A stretch of 36,967 bases of DNA. Source: Dehalococcoidales bacterium (GTDB taxonomy: Bacteria; Chloroflexota; Dehalococcoidia; Dehalococcoidales; RBG-16-60-22). Below are positions 1 through 6,356 of the stretch, piece by piece (position 1 is the first letter of the stretch; each line of letters starts with the position of its first letter). The stretch spans positions 1 through 36,967 of the forward strand of contig NZCW01000012.1 in NCBI GenBank assembly GCA_002688435.1, read 5' to 3'. The position numbers and the translations under genes were made by a program. Under the pieces are notes generated by a model, which was given only the letters and a program-made list of their open reading frames with translations, was not told the DNA's origin and searched no databases.

Positions 1-605
1 AGACTGCCGCCCAGTACGCCCAGAGACCTCATGCTTTGCCGCCAGTTGTGGTAACCCAATCGGACTTTCTGAGCGTCTTTGATAGTTATCATCTCCTCCA
101 AAAGAACAAAGATGTAGCGATAAATAAGAAGCGCCAGTTCGACAAAGATCTTCGGCAGCCTGAACCAAGCGGCGGCCATAAGCAGTTTATTCAGCGGTGT
201 TGACATACCCAAGAAGAGAATCAATGATACCCCTGCCAATACGCGAAACATGACAAGAAAGCCGCGAGTCAGTCCTTCTTCGTAACCTAACACGTGGAAT
301 CCCCAAAGCTGCATGATGAACAGCGGGGTAGTGCCATAAAAGAACACATGGATAATGAGCACTAGCATCGCCATTACTAAAGGAAAGGCCAGCCTTAGCA
401 ATATCAGTCTTGTCGGTATTCCGACAGTTCGCAGAGCAATCAAACAAAACCCGGTGATGGCTAGCGACGTATTGATACTTGCTGATAGCAGATTAACTGT
501 CAGGGCAACTGCGATAAAGGCAACCTTGATGCGCGCCTCTATCCTGGTACTAAAGTTGTCCTTCCGGGCAAAGACCTCAGAAAATACCCCGACCTTATGA
601 GACAT
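1..605 (-). CDS. cbiQ: CbiQ, transmembrane (T) component of ECF-type cobalt transporter, partial
   Basis: This gene is absent from the ORF track as a complete ORF because it runs off the left edge; I translated it by hand from the ATG at 605. About 201 residues are visible, beginning MSHKVGVFSEVFARKDNFST. The open frame has several hydrophobic segments (for example FPLVMAMLVLIIHVFFYG) followed by the charged cytoplasmic region LLIYRYIFVLLEEMITIKDAQ, the coupling-helix region typical of CbiQ/EcfT. The family transmits ATP hydrolysis by CbiO to the cobalt-binding CbiM in the inner membrane. It lies 34 nt downstream of the CbiN-like gene on the same strand and so belongs to the riboswitch-controlled cobalt operon. 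The C-terminal part, and presumably cbiO, lie outside the window. The 187..447 track ORF is a shadow of this gene. Confidence 0.88.
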   Translation of the reverse strand, partial: MSHKVGVFSEVFARKDNFSTRIEARIKVAFIAVALTVNLLSASINTSLAITGFCLIALRTVGIPTRLILLRLAFPLVMAMLVLIIHVFFYGTTPLFIMQLWGFHVLGYEEGLTRGFLVMFRVLAGVSLILFLGMSTPLNKLLMAAAWFRLPKIFVELALLIYRYIFVLLEEMITIKDAQKVRLGYHNWRQSMRSLGVLGGS

Positions 606-639
606 GGGCTCTAACGGCGGCCAACGAGCGCTGCTGAAG

Positions 640-1161
640 TTAAGTGGCCAGTTTCCTCCTTTCCGCTTGTTCTGTTTTCAGTCTTCCAAGACCGCTACCG
701 GTAATAAACCCGCTGACGGCGCCAACTAGGACAAAGATAAAGAGCACTACATCGCCCAAGCTGGGATCAACCAACGGTTTTAGAAACGCGTGCACCCAGG
801 CAACCACCAGGTAGGTGATTGCCATTAGAATGGTAACTGTTAGCCTTCCTCTTTGGCGTCTCCCCCTGGCTTCGGCGGCGAGAAGCCTTCTCCAGTTGTA
901 GCCGATGATCAAGCCGGCGGCAACCCCACCTAATGCGAAAAAGAAGGCCAGCATGTTACCTTGTTCCGTATTAATAAAGGGTGGTCTGGCTTCCCTTCCC
1001 GCTTGTTCCGCCGCTTGGCCAGACAAAACGTCAGTAGCGTCACTCCAGAGACCTTGTTTTCTGACAATGTTATTCTCAGAGAGAACGACGGATCCCGTAA
1101 TTGCTAGAACTAAGATGGCTACTGATATACCGATCGTCACTACTTTACCCAGGTTCCCCAT
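640..1161 (-). CDS. CbiN-like membrane protein of the cobalt ECF transporter
   Basis: A 173-residue protein with an N-terminal hydrophobic segment (residues 8-28), an extracytoplasmic loop of about 40 residues and a second membrane segment near 70-87 (MLAFFFALGGVAAGLIIGY). After that comes an extra half with two more hydrophobic segments (about 107-127 and 136-156). Gene order cbiM - this gene - cbiQ is the order of cbiMNQO, and the first half has the CbiN topology of TM, loop, TM. Classical CbiN is only about 90-100 residues and I see no clear CbiN signature, so the assignment is positional. The expected role is to help load cobalt onto CbiM. The C-terminal extension could be a lineage-specific addition. 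It starts 25 nt after the cbiM stop and shares that operon. Confidence 0.6.
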   Translation of the reverse strand: MGNLGKVVTIGISVAILVLAITGSVVLSENNIVRKQGLWSDATDVLSGQAAEQAGREARPPFINTEQGNMLAFFFALGGVAAGLIIGYNWRRLLAAEARGRRQRGRLTVTILMAITYLVVAWVHAFLKPLVDPSLGDVVLFIFVLVGAVSGFITGSGLGRLKTEQAERRKLAT

Positions 1162-1186
1162 TAGATGTCTCCTTTCACCCCGCTAA

Positions 1187-1963
1187 CTATTTTAACTTCA
1201 TTGTCAACGGCATCACGTGAGCCAGTAGCTCAGGGCGGCGCTGATGGACAACCGTTAATACTGCCGCCGTAAAGATACCTTCCAGAATACCCAGGGGTAA
1301 TTGGGTAGGGGCGAAGGCCATGGCGATGCCAATCCACATATTCCAGAGCGAGCCGGCGCCGTGTAAAGCTGAAGCTAGCTCAAAAGAAGTGACGGCGTAG
1401 GTCGTCCAGTCACCTAGAATCCCGGCGGTAAAGGCAGCCACAGCGATAGGGGCATTAAGTTTTCTTAGTACTAGGAAAGTGCCAAATCCGATAGAGGAAC
1501 CGGCTACTGCCATAGACAGGATATTTGCTCCCCAGGTAGTTAAGCCACCGTGTGCTAGAAACAGAGCCTGAATAAGCAAGGCTATCGCTCCCAGAACAAT
1601 GCTGACAAACGGTCCCACCACAATGGCTGCTAGCGGAGTACCACAGGCGTGAGAGGTGGTTCCCGCGGCAGGTACTGGTATCGGAAAAACGGAAATCAGG
1701 AAAACGGCGGCACCCGTTAACCCCAAAAGGGGTAACAGCCCTCTGTTCTTTCTGATTTTATGCTTTATCACTCCTATACCTATGACCACGAAGATAGCAG
1801 CGACCACATACCATATCGCCGCCCACTTTAGCGGCAGAATCCCCTCGGCGATGTGCATCGCATAGGCTGGAGTCGGGGTCAATAAAAGAAATCCGGAGGC
1901 AAACAAGAGAGCCAGGAAAAAACTGCTCTTAAGCTCACGTGCTTGACTATACTTCTCCTTCAA
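1187..1963 (-). CDS. cbiM: CbiM, cobalt-binding S component of ECF transporter
   Basis: Integral membrane cobalt-specificity protein. The diagnostic N-terminus MHIAEGILP follows a signal-peptide-like stretch ending PTPAYA; processing before MHIAEG would expose the metal-binding amino-terminal Met-His of the family. Six to seven hydrophobic segments follow, including the conserved HACGTPLAAI region. The track puts the start at a TTG at 1984. I prefer the in-frame TTG at 1963, because AGGAG lies 7 nt upstream and the resulting N-terminus (KEKYSQARELK plus a hydrophobic core) makes a normal signal peptide. Either start overlaps the end of the upstream CbiX-CbiC gene (17 or 38 nt), which suggests translational coupling. 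Cobalt supply is controlled by the cobalamin riboswitch upstream of the operon. Confidence 0.9.
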   Translation of the reverse strand: MKEKYSQARELKSSFFLALLFASGFLLLTPTPAYAMHIAEGILPLKWAAIWYVVAAIFVVIGIGVIKHKIRKNRGLLPLLGLTGAAVFLISVFPIPVPAAGTTSHACGTPLAAIVVGPFVSIVLGAIALLIQALFLAHGGLTTWGANILSMAVAGSSIGFGTFLVLRKLNAPIAVAAFTAGILGDWTTYAVTSFELASALHGAGSLWNMWIGIAMAFAPTQLPLGILEGIFTAAVLTVVHQRRPELLAHVMPLTMKLK

Positions 1964-3038
1964 CCCGGATCTCCTTTTCTCCAAAAGCTGACCGCTCGGC
2001 TAATCCCAGTAGGGCATTGACAGCAGCTCCGGCTAAAGCACTACCGCCACGTGTTCCCACGATGCTGATATATGGTATATCTAGTTTCATTAGCTCCTCT
2101 TTTGACTCCTTTGCCTGCACAAAGCCGACCGGCGTACCCACTACAAGTGCCGGGGTAACTTTCTTGCTGCTAACGAGTTCAAGGAGGGCCAGCAGGGCCG
2201 TGGGTGAGTTCCCGATAGCGACTATAGCCTCGTTCAGCCTTTCGCCCAGGACTCGGAAGGCAGTACCACTGCGAGTACTGCCTTCCTCTTGAGTTATCTT
2301 CGCTAACTCCAGCTCGTCTAGGGCACAATATACTTCACAGCCAAACTTCTCTGCCAGGTGACGGTTAATAGCTACGGATACCATCCTTACATCGGTAAAG
2401 ATGGGTCTCCCTAAGCGGATGGCAGTTAGAGCCATTGTTGTTGCCACTGGGTGGAATCTGATAAGGGAAGCCAGATCGCGGTCACCGGCAGTATGGACGA
2501 GGCGCTTGACCACCACCCGTTCTTCCCGCGATAGCTCCAGTGGAGGCAGTAATCCTTCCACTATCTCCATACTCCGCTGCTCAATAAGTTGAGGGCTGAC
2601 CAGCGACATCCGTACGACCGATAAGAGATCTGGCGCACACTCGGCTATGCGTCTGGCTGTGAGACCTACGAAGGATTCATCTGGCCCAAGGGTATTCGCT
2701 ATAGCGAATTGTACCTGTGGATATCGCCTCTTGAAGTTTTCAATGAGCTGAGGGACATGCTCTGTAATATGTCGCCCCGGGAAAAGAAAGTAAGGCATTA
2801 TAACGATGCGTTTTACGGAATCTGTTAGTAGCAACTCCACAGCTTCTTCCAAACTGGGTCGATTAAATTGGAGTGCCGCCCCAATAACCTCCACTCTTCC
2901 GGAGAGGAATGGTCTCACACCTTCCGCAATTCTTTGCAAGACCTTGGGGACTTCAACAGCGCCCTTCTCGCCGCGACTACCGTGGGCTAGGATTATGATT
3001 CCTGTTTTCGCTATGTCTCCCTTCTCCCTCAAAAACAA
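1947..3038 (-). CDS. CbiX-CbiC fusion: sirohydrochlorin cobaltochelatase / precorrin-8X methylmutase
   Basis: A 363-residue two-domain cobalamin biosynthesis enzyme. Residues about 11-135 are a short CbiX chelatase: IILAHGSRG carries the first metal-ligand His (H19) and the second sits in FPGRHITEH (H90). It would insert Co2+ into sirohydrochlorin. Residues about 150-350 are CbiC/CobH: VHTAGD contains the conserved catalytic His (about H182), followed by FHPVATTMALTAIR, the TDVRMV motif and GTPVGFVQAKESKE. This domain moves the methyl group from C11 to C12. The two steps are not consecutive in the pathway, which makes the fusion notable. The start is a TTG at 3038 with GGAGG 9 nt upstream. 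It is the first full gene after the cobalamin riboswitch. Confidence 0.9.
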   Translation of the reverse strand: MFLREKGDIAKTGIIILAHGSRGEKGAVEVPKVLQRIAEGVRPFLSGRVEVIGAALQFNRPSLEEAVELLLTDSVKRIVIMPYFLFPGRHITEHVPQLIENFKRRYPQVQFAIANTLGPDESFVGLTARRIAECAPDLLSVVRMSLVSPQLIEQRSMEIVEGLLPPLELSREERVVVKRLVHTAGDRDLASLIRFHPVATTMALTAIRLGRPIFTDVRMVSVAINRHLAEKFGCEVYCALDELELAKITQEEGSTRSGTAFRVLGERLNEAIVAIGNSPTALLALLELVSSKKVTPALVVGTPVGFVQAKESKEELMKLDIPYISIVGTRGGSALAGAAVNALLGLAERSAFGEKEIRVEGEV

Positions 3039-3097
3039 ATATCCTTACCTCCATATGAGAAGGCAAGGGAATATCGCGAACGTAAGATTATCTTCAT
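3029..3097 (-). CDS. Candidate 22-aa leader peptide between riboswitch and CbiX-CbiC
   Basis: A short ORF not in the track: ATG at 3097, preceded by GGGGAGG at 6 nt, reading MKIILRSRYSLAFSYGGK and a few more residues. Its TGA stop overlaps the TTG start of the CbiX-CbiC gene. The ribosome-binding site lies directly after the B12 box, where a translational riboswitch would mask it. The peptide resembles nothing I recognise. It could couple translation of the downstream gene to the riboswitch, or it may be chance. Confidence 0.35.
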   Translation of the reverse strand: MKIILRSRYSLAFSYGGKDICF

Positions 3098-3116
3098 CTG
3101 TGACCTCCCCTCGAAG

Positions 3117-3275
3117 GTATGTGGCACAGCGTACGGCAGGTGACCTGACTGATTAGCCCGGTGATTTTTATCCGAAGGCTAAATCACAGTTGCGGGACAG
3201 TGTCGGAATCACACCGACCTTCTCCTGATAGGCCTATTCAGATACCGTGCGCAATCTTAATTTGAAGGTGCTAAC
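3117..3275 (-). promoter_or_regulatory. Cobalamin (B12) riboswitch upstream of the cobalt/cobalamin operon
   Basis: The minus strand shows the conserved cobalamin aptamer order: AGCACCTTC near the 5' end, then GGTGTGATTCCGACACTG, CCCGCAACTGTGA, and the B12 box AGTCAGGTCACCTGCCG followed by GCCACAT. It lies between the promoter at about 3340 and the CbiX-CbiC start. The family represses expression when adenosylcobalamin is bound. No obvious intrinsic terminator follows; the nearby GGGGAGG suggests translational control. Confidence 0.92.
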
Positions 3276-3308
3276 AAAACCGTAAAGCGTAACTTCGATA
3301 AAAACAAT

Positions 3309-3348
3309 TATGGTGGATTTTACACTAATGAAGTGGATTTGTCAACAG
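3309..3348 (-). promoter_or_regulatory. Promoter with embedded operator for the cobalt/cobalamin operon
   Basis: On the minus strand TTGACA (3345-3340) and TAAAAT (3322-3317) are separated by 17 nt, a near-consensus sigma-70 promoter firing into the riboswitch and cbi genes. The whole 40-nt block matches the block at 4448-4487 on the opposite strand at 38 of 40 positions, including the spacer, which a promoter alone does not require. It carries two AAATCCAC direct repeats 20 bp apart and a CACT-N5-AGTG inverted repeat. I infer an operator for the adjacent regulator. Confidence 0.75.
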
Positions 3349-3393
3349 TCTGTGGGGATTTTCTGCGCCGCGGTTGGCGAAAATCTCACCAGA

Positions 3394-4206
3394 CTACGGG
3401 GGCGTAAGGGGAGGGAACTCTTTCGCTTTTATAGCTGCGTCTAGGAATTCGCAATCTAAACCATCATCCTTTAGTCGTGATAATACGCTATGTGTCGCGT
3501 CACTTGTGCAGACAATAAGGAAGGATAAACCACATTTGGCCGCTTCAATAGAGGCATCGACCACACCATAAATGTACCGAGGTTTGGTACCTGACTTCTG
3601 CAATGCGATTAAAGCTTCGATGCCGATGGCACCAATTTGTTGGTGTCTGCCAAGTTCAGTATTCAAACGTCTAAGGTTGACCTGCTTTGTCCCACCCTTA
3701 TCGACCGTAGGTACACTGAGGATGGTTACCTTACCCTTGCTTAATGTTACTATACCCTCAATGCTGGCTACGCCAATATCTTCACTCTTTCTCGCGTCTG
3801 AAAAGGCTATTCCTCTAGCCCCTTCATTTGGATTGTCAGTAGCGAAGAGTAAACCATCCTTCATTTTTAGGCCTACCAGCTGGTCCTTGACTATATCGCT
3901 GCCCGCCACTGCTGCGCATACAGAAATGTTGGTAACCGCCTTTTCAATAAGGCCAGTGTAGTCCCTTAGCTCTCGCAGCACTTTGATTATCCAGTTAGTA
4001 CCCTTGGAGGTTACCTTATAACTGGCGCGGCCATCTGAGACTAGCAAGCCTTCCGTTACCAATTGTCCCACATGGTCTGATATCGCTTGCGGGCTGACAC
4101 CTACCTTTTTAGCGATGCCCCGCTGTTGGACGTTAGGTCCGCTCTGAGCTATCTCGACTAGTACCTGAAATCTGGTTGCCAGGTTTTTATTTCGTAGTAT
4201 CTCCAT
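3394..4206 (-). CDS. Winged-helix transcriptional regulator, probable tetrapyrrole/cobalt operon regulator
   Basis: A 270-residue protein with an N-terminal MarR/ArsR-like winged helix (about residues 8-70; recognition region RGIAKKVGVSPQAISDHVGQ). A roughly 190-residue C-terminal domain follows that I do not recognise by fold; it looks like those of archaeal predicted regulators (possibly COG1497-like, from memory). That domain has two cysteines near 97 and 233-240 and no membrane segment, so it is probably a cytosolic ligand or redox sensor. The gene sits between the cobalt/cobalamin and haem operons and is flanked by two near-identical outward-facing promoter/operator blocks. The natural inference is that it controls both. 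Its own promoter appears to be the extended -10 at about 4254-4262. The ATG at 4206 lacks a strong Shine-Dalgarno. Confidence 0.75.
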   Translation of the reverse strand: MEILRNKNLATRFQVLVEIAQSGPNVQQRGIAKKVGVSPQAISDHVGQLVTEGLLVSDGRASYKVTSKGTNWIIKVLRELRDYTGLIEKAVTNISVCAAVAGSDIVKDQLVGLKMKDGLLFATDNPNEGARGIAFSDARKSEDIGVASIEGIVTLSKGKVTILSVPTVDKGGTKQVNLRRLNTELGRHQQIGAIGIEALIALQKSGTKPRYIYGVVDASIEAAKCGLSFLIVCTSDATHSVLSRLKDDGLDCEFLDAAIKAKEFPPLTPP

Positions 4207-4253
4207 GACGATTTCACCAGTCCGGATGAATATAAACTCGTAGACTTTGTGCC

Positions 4254-4262
4254 ATTATAGCA
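4254..4262 (-). promoter_or_regulatory. Extended -10 promoter candidate for the regulator gene
   Basis: The minus strand reads TGCTATAAT, an extended -10 element with a consensus TATAAT hexamer, 48 nt upstream of the regulator ATG. No good -35 is visible, as is common for extended -10 promoters. The surrounding 4207-4447 stretch contains no gene that I can support. Confidence 0.45.
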
Positions 4263-4447
4263 CTTTCCCTCAGCTGCGTAATAGCCGTATAGTTGTCTCA
4301 GTGGACGGTTCAGGAAACGCTAGATTGTGCAGATTAGCCGTCTCTCTGGGTAGGCTTCCAATTCGGTATAACCAAAACTAAAAATGCAGGGCATATCTTC
4401 TCAAAAAATAGGTAATTATACCCCTTGTATCTACGTCATTACTCCTC

Positions 4448-4487
4448 CTGTTGACAAATCCACTCCAGTAGTGTAAAATCCACCATA
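4448..4487 (+). promoter_or_regulatory. Promoter with embedded operator for the haem/siroheme operon
   Basis: TTGACA (4451-4456) and TAAAAT (4474-4479) are separated by 17 nt, firing rightward into the ahbAB-hem operon. The block is an inverted copy of 3309-3348 with only two differences, both in the spacer. AAATCCAC occurs at 4456-4463 and 4476-4483, overlapping the -35 and -10, a placement suited to repression. CACT-N5-AGTG lies between the hexamers. Confidence 0.78.
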
Positions 4488-4611
4488 CTATACTGTTATA
4501 AGTTTTTGTAGTTTTTTTATAAATTTAAGCAATTCTGCTTAATGTATGAAGTTAAGTTAGCAAATACTCGTCATTCCCTTTTTATTTACGGTAACTCGTG
4601 GGAGGTTGTTT

Positions 4612-4680
4612 TTGGTCGAAGAGACGTTAGTCAGCATCGGTGAAGCCAGCCAGATGCATGGAAGGGTTATTACTGGATAA
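4612..4680 (+). CDS. Candidate 22-aa leader ORF of the haem operon
   Basis: A TTG at 4612 lies 6 nt after the strongest Shine-Dalgarno of the region (GGGAGG) and opens a 22-codon frame (VEETLVSIGEASQMHG and a few more residues) that stops at 4680, 16 nt before the likely ahbAB start. It may be a leader peptide or a decayed MerR-like N-terminus, since VSIGEAS resembles the first helix of MerR domains. It could equally be fortuitous. Confidence 0.3.
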   Translation: MVEETLVSIGEASQMHGRVITG

Positions 4681-4696
4681 CAAGGGTAATAGGATT

Positions 4697-5680
4697 ATGA
4701 TGCGTTTAGATAGTATCGACCAAAAGCTGATTGGTCAGCTGCAGGCGGAATTTCCTCTGACTAAAATACCGTTTGCTACCTTGGGACTGAGTCTGGGCAT
4801 TGCTGAGGAGGAGATTATCCAGCGGATTGGACAATTGGAGGCGCATGGTCTAATTCGGCAGATAGGTCCGGTGTTTAATGTCGGGAGCCTTGGCTACCGG
4901 ACCACGTTGGTGGCGATGAAGGTTGTGGAGACTCAGTTAGATAGGGCCGCCCATTTCATCAAAAAGCATCCGGGCATTAGCCATGGTTACGAACGGGACA
5001 ACGCCTTTAATCTCTGGCTTACTCTAGCCGTTCCCGCCGTAGTCGATATGGAGGCGGAAATCCAGAAGCTGGCCAGCGCCGTCTCGGCGGCAACTGCCTT
5101 CAGTCTGCCTGCCGTCAGAGTCTTTAAGCTACGTGCTCACTTTGTCCTGGGTAGAGAAAGGCCGTCGGAGACCACCACCATTAATGCCAGTAACGTTCCG
5201 CGGCGAGATAATGAGCTTTCCCCTGAAGATAGAAACATAATAAACGAGCTGCAACAGGATTTACCTCTGGTCCCGGAGCCTTTCACTGCCATGGCTGCCA
5301 AGCTGGGTATGGATGAGGAGAAATTTGTGGTATCGTGTCAATCTCTTTTGTCACGCGGTATCATGCGGCGCTTCAGTGCCGCGGTTAACCACCATAGGGC
5401 TGGTTTTAAAGCTAATGCTATGACATGCTGGTCAGCACCTTCAGGAAAAGTAGCGGCCGCCGGTAAAAAGCTGGCTTCATTACCGGAGGTAAGCCACTGC
5501 TACGAACGAAGGCCAAACCCGTTCTGGCGGTATAATCTTTTTGCCATGATTCACGCCACGACTAAGGAAGGATGTCAGGAAATAATCGATAAAGTGTCCA
5601 CGGAAACTGGCCTCGCTGATCCCGTAGTTCTACTCAGCACCAGAGAACTGAAAAAGACGAGGGTCAAATATCCGGTATGA
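4697..5680 (+). CDS. ahbAB: Fused siroheme decarboxylase AhbA-AhbB (Lrp/AsnC-like tandem)
   Basis: Two tandem AsnC-type units in one 328-residue chain. Each has an N-terminal helix-turn-helix-like region (SIDQKLIGQLQAEFPL; SPEDRNIINELQQDLPL) and a ferredoxin-like half with the siroheme-decarboxylase signature. These are SHGYERDNAFNLWLTL in unit 1 (His about 96) and SHCYERRPNPFWRYNLF in unit 2 (His about 267). AhbA/AhbB remove the C12 and C18 acetate carboxyls of siroheme, giving 12,18-didecarboxysiroheme for the alternative haem pathway or haem d1. The track starts at a GTG at 4640. I prefer the ATG at 4697 (or 4700), because family members begin just before the LDxxD helix. It is first in the operon and 16 nt before the dehydrogenase gene. 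An ordinary Lrp regulator is less likely given the paired motif and the neighbours. Confidence 0.87.
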   Translation: MMRLDSIDQKLIGQLQAEFPLTKIPFATLGLSLGIAEEEIIQRIGQLEAHGLIRQIGPVFNVGSLGYRTTLVAMKVVETQLDRAAHFIKKHPGISHGYERDNAFNLWLTLAVPAVVDMEAEIQKLASAVSAATAFSLPAVRVFKLRAHFVLGRERPSETTTINASNVPRRDNELSPEDRNIINELQQDLPLVPEPFTAMAAKLGMDEEKFVVSCQSLLSRGIMRRFSAAVNHHRAGFKANAMTCWSAPSGKVAAAGKKLASLPEVSHCYERRPNPFWRYNLFAMIHATTKEGCQEIIDKVSTETGLADPVVLLSTRELKKTRVKYPV

Positions 5681-5696
5681 AAAAAGCGAGCCAGTC

Positions 5697-6356
5697 ATGA
5701 CCTACTACCCGGTTTTCCTGAAAATTAGCGGGCGTAAGTGCGTCGTGGTTGGCGGTGGGCAGGTCGCCCTGCGTAAGGTTAAGATACTTCTTGAGCATAA
5801 TGCTGATGTTATGGTTATCAGCCTGGGCCTTTGTCCGGAGCTAACCCAACTCCATGAGGACGGAGTCGTGCGTGCCCTCATCCGTAAGTACCGGGAGGGC
5901 GATTTAACGGATGCCTTTGTCGCTATCGCCGCCACCGATAGTAGTGATATTAATCGGCAGGTGATGGTTGAGGCTCGAAATAGGGCGGTCCTAGTCAATG
6001 TGGTTGATGATGCCGAAAATTCTGATTTCATCGTTCCTTCGTATCTGCGCCAGGGCGATGTTACCATTGCCGTCTCTACTGCCGGCAAAAGCCCGGCTCT
6101 GGCACGGAAAATCCGTACCAAGCTAGAGAAAGAGCTGGGTGGTGAATATGCTCATCTCGTCGGTCTTATCGGCGAGACGCGTGCTGAACTGAAGCAGCAA
6201 GAGATTACGCTTGATGGAGATGACTGGCAAAGCGCTCTTGACCTCGACCTGCTCCTTGACCTCCTGAGTAGGGATGAAAGAGAAAAAGCCAAGACTACTC
6301 TGCGCCACAATCTGGAGGCAAAGCGATATCAAGTTCCAGGGAAGCGGGACAGATGA
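5697..6356 (+). CDS. Precorrin-2 dehydrogenase / sirohydrochlorin ferrochelatase (Met8/CysG N-terminal type)
   Basis: A 219-residue stand-alone CysG-B/Met8-type enzyme. YYPVFLKISGRKCVVVGGGQVALRK is the typical N-terminal NAD-binding Rossmann segment. VNVVDDAENSDFIVPSYLRQGDVTIAVSTAGKSPALARKIR contains the catalytic Asp and the family signature near residues 102-140. It oxidises precorrin-2 to sirohydrochlorin with NAD+ and may insert Fe2+ to give siroheme, the substrate of the AhbAB protein encoded just upstream. Its stop overlaps the hemA start (ATGA), indicating translational coupling. The C-terminal charged tail (residues 190-219) is the poorly conserved part. Confidence 0.92.
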   Translation: MTYYPVFLKISGRKCVVVGGGQVALRKVKILLEHNADVMVISLGLCPELTQLHEDGVVRALIRKYREGDLTDAFVAIAATDSSDINRQVMVEARNRAVLVNVVDDAENSDFIVPSYLRQGDVTIAVSTAGKSPALARKIRTKLEKELGGEYAHLVGLIGETRAELKQQEITLDGDDWQSALDLDLLLDLLSRDEREKAKTTLRHNLEAKRYQVPGKRDR

